Source of the DNA: CAZWHE01 sp964633825 | GTDB taxonomy: Bacteria > Planctomycetota > B15-G4 > CAYZWU01 | Assembly: GCA_964633825.1 (NCBI GenBank) | Contig: CAZWHE010000001.1 | Location: 1-64,000 of the forward strand | DNA length: 64,000 bases | Reading direction: 5' to 3' | Shown: in pieces, positions 61,724 through 64,000 of the stretch | Layout: each line of letters opens with the position of its first letter | How positions within the stretch are numbered: the stretch's first letter is position 1 | The notes under the pieces: generated by a model | Told to the model about the DNA's origin: nothing | Databases searched by the model: none | The model's input: the letters and a program-made list of their open reading frames with translations, nothing else | Translations under genes and position numbers: made by a program

Positions 61724-63847
61724 TCAATAGACCTGGACGGTTACCGTATCGCTGAACGTCGCCTCGTGGTTTCCGTTCAGCGCATCGACATCGAAACTGA
61801 ATTCGTACCACCCCACGGGGGCTTTCCCGTTCGCCACGCTGTAGTTGCTGAAATTGACAAGGCCGCCGTCGTGGGCCCGGATCGGAGTGGCGGACAGGGT
61901 CCAGTTGTTCGGCGGTGTCCACCAGTACGTCTTGGACCAATCCCTCTCGACGAAGATCCACCAGTCATGGGCCTCGCCTGTGTGGTCGCCGGGATCGAGC
62001 GAGATCGTGATGTTGAGGTTCGTCGTGTGGGGGATGGTGAGGGGGCCGTCGTCGCCGTTCACCTTGATGTCGGGAACGGGATCGGCGCCCGAACCGCCGG
62101 TGATCACCTCCATGGCGGGATCGCCCATCAGGTTGTACATTTCATAATAGGAGCGCTTGAAAGAATTGCCGCCGCTCATGTTGAGGTAGAGCTCGTACTG
62201 GCCGTAGTCGACCATGGCGCCGACACGCACGTGTCCATAGTCGAACAGGCCGTTGAAGCACTTTTTGTAGAGACTGTTGTTCTCCGTCGTGTATGAAACG
62301 ACCGAAGCACCGAGAAAAGAGGTCGCGCCGTGATCGTCGCGCACCCAGGCTTCACCGAAACACTCAGTGATAGAATATTTTCCGGTGAGGCAGGAGAAGC
62401 TCCAGATCGACGGGTAGACCGTATTCGTCAGGGATTGGACGTTGCTCTTGCTGAAGGGAGGGCCGTCCGCCCAGGACGTCGTGCTGCCGTGTCCCCTGTA
62501 ACATCCGAAGGTCCGGCCGTCGTTGAAGGCATTCTTCACCTGGGTCGTCGTGGCGTTGTAGGTGTGGCAGTAGAGCTTGTCCGAGGTCCAGCCGTTCGGA
62601 TCGAAATGATTGCTGATCACGGTGTTGTGTGCCGACTCCCACCAGGACCAGTAGTCGTTTCCGGCCAGGCACGCGACCTTCTCGTTCGTGCCGCTGCTCA
62701 TCATGGCGATGATCTTGTCGCACAGGCGGGTCAGATGGGTGGTCGTCCTCACGGGGAACCGCCCGCGCATCACGTCGGGAATATAGTCGCTCCCGTCGAG
62801 GCAGGCGTAATCCAGATCGGTCGCCGGGTTGTCGCTGCCCTGGCCCGTCCAGTGGGGAATGGTGTTCGTGTCGCCGATCAGGAGGATGTACTCGGGGGCC
62901 GGGTTCCACGTATCATAGGCGGTTTGGATATAATTCTTGATGCTCGTGTTGGATGTGCCGGTTGTGTTCGTGTCCACGAGCGTCACGTCGAAGCCCTCGG
63001 CCTCCCTTCTGCCGATCAGGGAGAGCAGGCTCGCGTTTCCCGTGAAAGCAGGATCAGCGATCATCAGGTAGCCCGTGGCTCTCGATGAACCTTTTCTCAA
63101 GCCCATCGCACCGGCCTCGAAAGACCTGCCGTTCAGAACGGTGTCGTACACCACCCCGTCGAAAGTGGCCGTCGAATATCGGGCGAGCGCCTCCCGGGTC
63201 CGGGCGGCATCGCCATCGAGAAAGGTCATGCTGATTTTCGCCGACGTGAGCACCCGAACCACGCCGGACTGCGGCTTGTAGTTGACGGGCTGGATCTTGA
63301 GAACGACCAGGCTCCGGCCTCTTAGGATCACTTTTTCCGCGAGAAGGGCCGTTTCCGCCAGAACGAATTCGTCCGACGCATAAACGGCATGGTCCATCAC
63401 GAAAGGGGCGGCTTCGGCCGCACCCGCCTGATCGGGCACGGGCGCCTGGGTCGGAACGATCCTGTTCCCGATCCCGAGCTCGGCGAGAGTGCGTTCAACG
63501 TAAACCTCTTCGGACAGTTCCAGCACGCAGCGCGCCCCATGGGGGATCTCGATGAATTCGCAGATCACGGGAAGGCTCGGGCCGCCCAGCCTGGAAGTGA
63601 AACCATAGTCCCCGAGAGAGAGCGTGTTGAAGGGTCCGCCCTTCGTTTCGACGATCGCGCTGTCCAATGTCCGGACGGAAAGACTCAATTCAGTACCGTC
63701 CATATCGGAGCGGTCGACGGACAGGATGGGAGCGTTCGAACCAGGACCGAAATGAACCGGCGTTTGGCCCCATGCGAAACCGGCCAAACCGAGACATCCA
63801 AGAAAAGCGATGAGAAAGATACGAGTCATTCTGGCTTGATGAGACAT
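61724..63847 (-). CDS. gingipain-like cysteine peptidase (family C25)
   Basis: A 707-residue exported protein with a signal peptide (MTRIFLIAFLGCLGLAGFAWGQ). A propeptide-like region spans about 30-250. The C25 catalytic part follows: YILLIGDTNTIP, a DYACLDGSDYIPDVMRGRFP segment, His453 in RGHGS and Cys486 in SFSCLTGKY. A C-terminal immunoglobulin-like domain ends in TFSDTVTVQVY. It should be a secreted protease. No Por-type sorting domain is evident in the tail. The ATG at 63847 has GAGG seven bases upstream. A paralogue begins only 64 bases upstream. Confidence 0.9.
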   Translation of the reverse strand: MSHQARMTRIFLIAFLGCLGLAGFAWGQTPVHFGPGSNAPILSVDRSDMDGTELSLSVRTLDSAIVETKGGPFNTLSLGDYGFTSRLGGPSLPVICEFIEIPHGARCVLELSEEVYVERTLAELGIGNRIVPTQAPVPDQAGAAEAAPFVMDHAVYASDEFVLAETALLAEKVILRGRSLVVLKIQPVNYKPQSGVVRVLTSAKISMTFLDGDAARTREALARYSTATFDGVVYDTVLNGRSFEAGAMGLRKGSSRATGYLMIADPAFTGNASLLSLIGRREAEGFDVTLVDTNTTGTSNTSIKNYIQTAYDTWNPAPEYILLIGDTNTIPHWTGQGSDNPATDLDYACLDGSDYIPDVMRGRFPVRTTTHLTRLCDKIIAMMSSGTNEKVACLAGNDYWSWWESAHNTVISNHFDPNGWTSDKLYCHTYNATTTQVKNAFNDGRTFGCYRGHGSTTSWADGPPFSKSNVQSLTNTVYPSIWSFSCLTGKYSITECFGEAWVRDDHGATSFLGASVVSYTTENNSLYKKCFNGLFDYGHVRVGAMVDYGQYELYLNMSGGNSFKRSYYEMYNLMGDPAMEVITGGSGADPVPDIKVNGDDGPLTIPHTTNLNITISLDPGDHTGEAHDWWIFVERDWSKTYWWTPPNNWTLSATPIRAHDGGLVNFSNYSVANGKAPVGWYEFSFDVDALNGNHEATFSDTVTVQVY

Positions 63848-63868
63848 ACCGACACCTCTCTTTCATGA

Positions 63869-63899
63869 ACCGATCCGGGACGGAAAGCCCCGGATCGGT
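63869..63899. repeat. intercistronic hairpin between gingipain-like genes
   Basis: A perfect 11-base inverted repeat (63869-63879 with 63889-63899) with a nine-base loop lies between the two protease genes. No T-run follows on either strand, so it may be an mRNA-stabilising or processing hairpin rather than a terminator; it could also fold near the second gene's ribosome site. Confidence 0.6.
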
Positions 63900-63911
63900 C
63901 GAGGACGGGAA

Positions 63912-64000
63912 TCAATAGACCTGGACGGTTACCGTATCGCTGAATGTCCCCTCGTGGTTTCCGTTCAGCGTATCGATATCGAAACTGAAATCGTACCATC
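63912..64000 (-). CDS. partial gingipain-like protein, C-terminal end only
   Basis: The last 29 codons of a gene that continues past the right edge. The C-terminal residues (FSFDIDTLNGNHEGTFSD, then TVTVQVY) match the end of the downstream peptidase almost exactly, and the DNA is also nearly identical, so this is a tandem paralogue, at least in its C-terminal domain. The catalytic part lies outside the window. Confidence 0.85.
   Translation of the reverse strand, partial: WYDFSFDIDTLNGNHEGTFSDTVTVQVY

Overview
The window looks like a chromosomal segment of a free-living, GC-rich Gram-negative bacterium. Several features favour a planctomycete-like or related PVC-superphylum lineage: many lipoproteins and secreted proteins, two large Ser/Thr kinases of eukaryotic type, an FHA sigma-54 activator, secreted alpha/alpha-toroid proteins beside a DUF4175-like protein, a giant PQQ-type propeller protein and gingipain-like proteases. 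This placement is inference from gene content. No phage, plasmid or CRISPR signature was seen. Shine-Dalgarno (SD) sites are clear, GTG and TTG starts are frequent, and genes are packed with ATGA, TGATG or GTGA overlaps.

Layout. 0.2-3.1 kb: a secreted BNR/Ycf48-like protein and a secreted GH114-like protein. 3.2-10.6 kb: eight overlapping minus-strand genes, comprising an ABC-2 exporter pair, a corrinoid protein, a homocysteine S-methyltransferase, a MetH-type reactivation protein, an MttB-family methyltransferase, MazG and an AhpD-like protein. 10.7-12.8 kb: fusA. 13-15.6 kb: two coupled lipoproteins. 15.8-16.0 kb: tRNA-Gln with a good promoter and terminator. 16-17.9 kb: an HNH nuclease and an agmatinase-family gene, separated by a 209-bp imperfect palindrome. 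17.9-21.6 kb: two ABC transporter pairs. 21.8-24.4 kb: coiled-coil/TPR proteins. 24.4-35.9 kb: two zinc-ribbon membrane proteins, two kinases, a sigma-54 activator and a membrane protein resembling an M1 aminopeptidase without its catalytic motifs. 35.9-40.8 kb: rbfA, ylxP, infB and nusA, which lead without a break into the signalling genes. 41.2-47.6 kb (plus strand): a HEAT/TPR protein, thiS, thiG, a GalT-like protein and a secreted metallophosphatase. 47.6-61.5 kb: a seven-gene coupled envelope operon. 61.7-64 kb: two tandem gingipain-like genes, the second cut by the window edge.

How the genes may work together. The 3.2-10.6 kb operon holds the parts of a split, cobalamin-dependent methionine synthase, but its methyl donor branch is an MttB-family enzyme and no folate-binding partner is present in the window. 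The simplest model is methyl transfer from a quaternary amine, through the corrinoid protein, to homocysteine. The 47.6-61.5 kb operon looks like an uncharacterised periplasmic/envelope assembly built from two paralogous toroids, a propeller, two coiled-coil proteins, a DUF4175-like membrane protein and an AlkP-fold lipoprotein. The 24-36 kb block looks like a phosphosignalling module attached to the nusA-infB-rbfA operon.

Limits. Everything was read by eye. Family assignments rest on motifs and remembered family features, not on searches, and residue positions are approximate unless stated.
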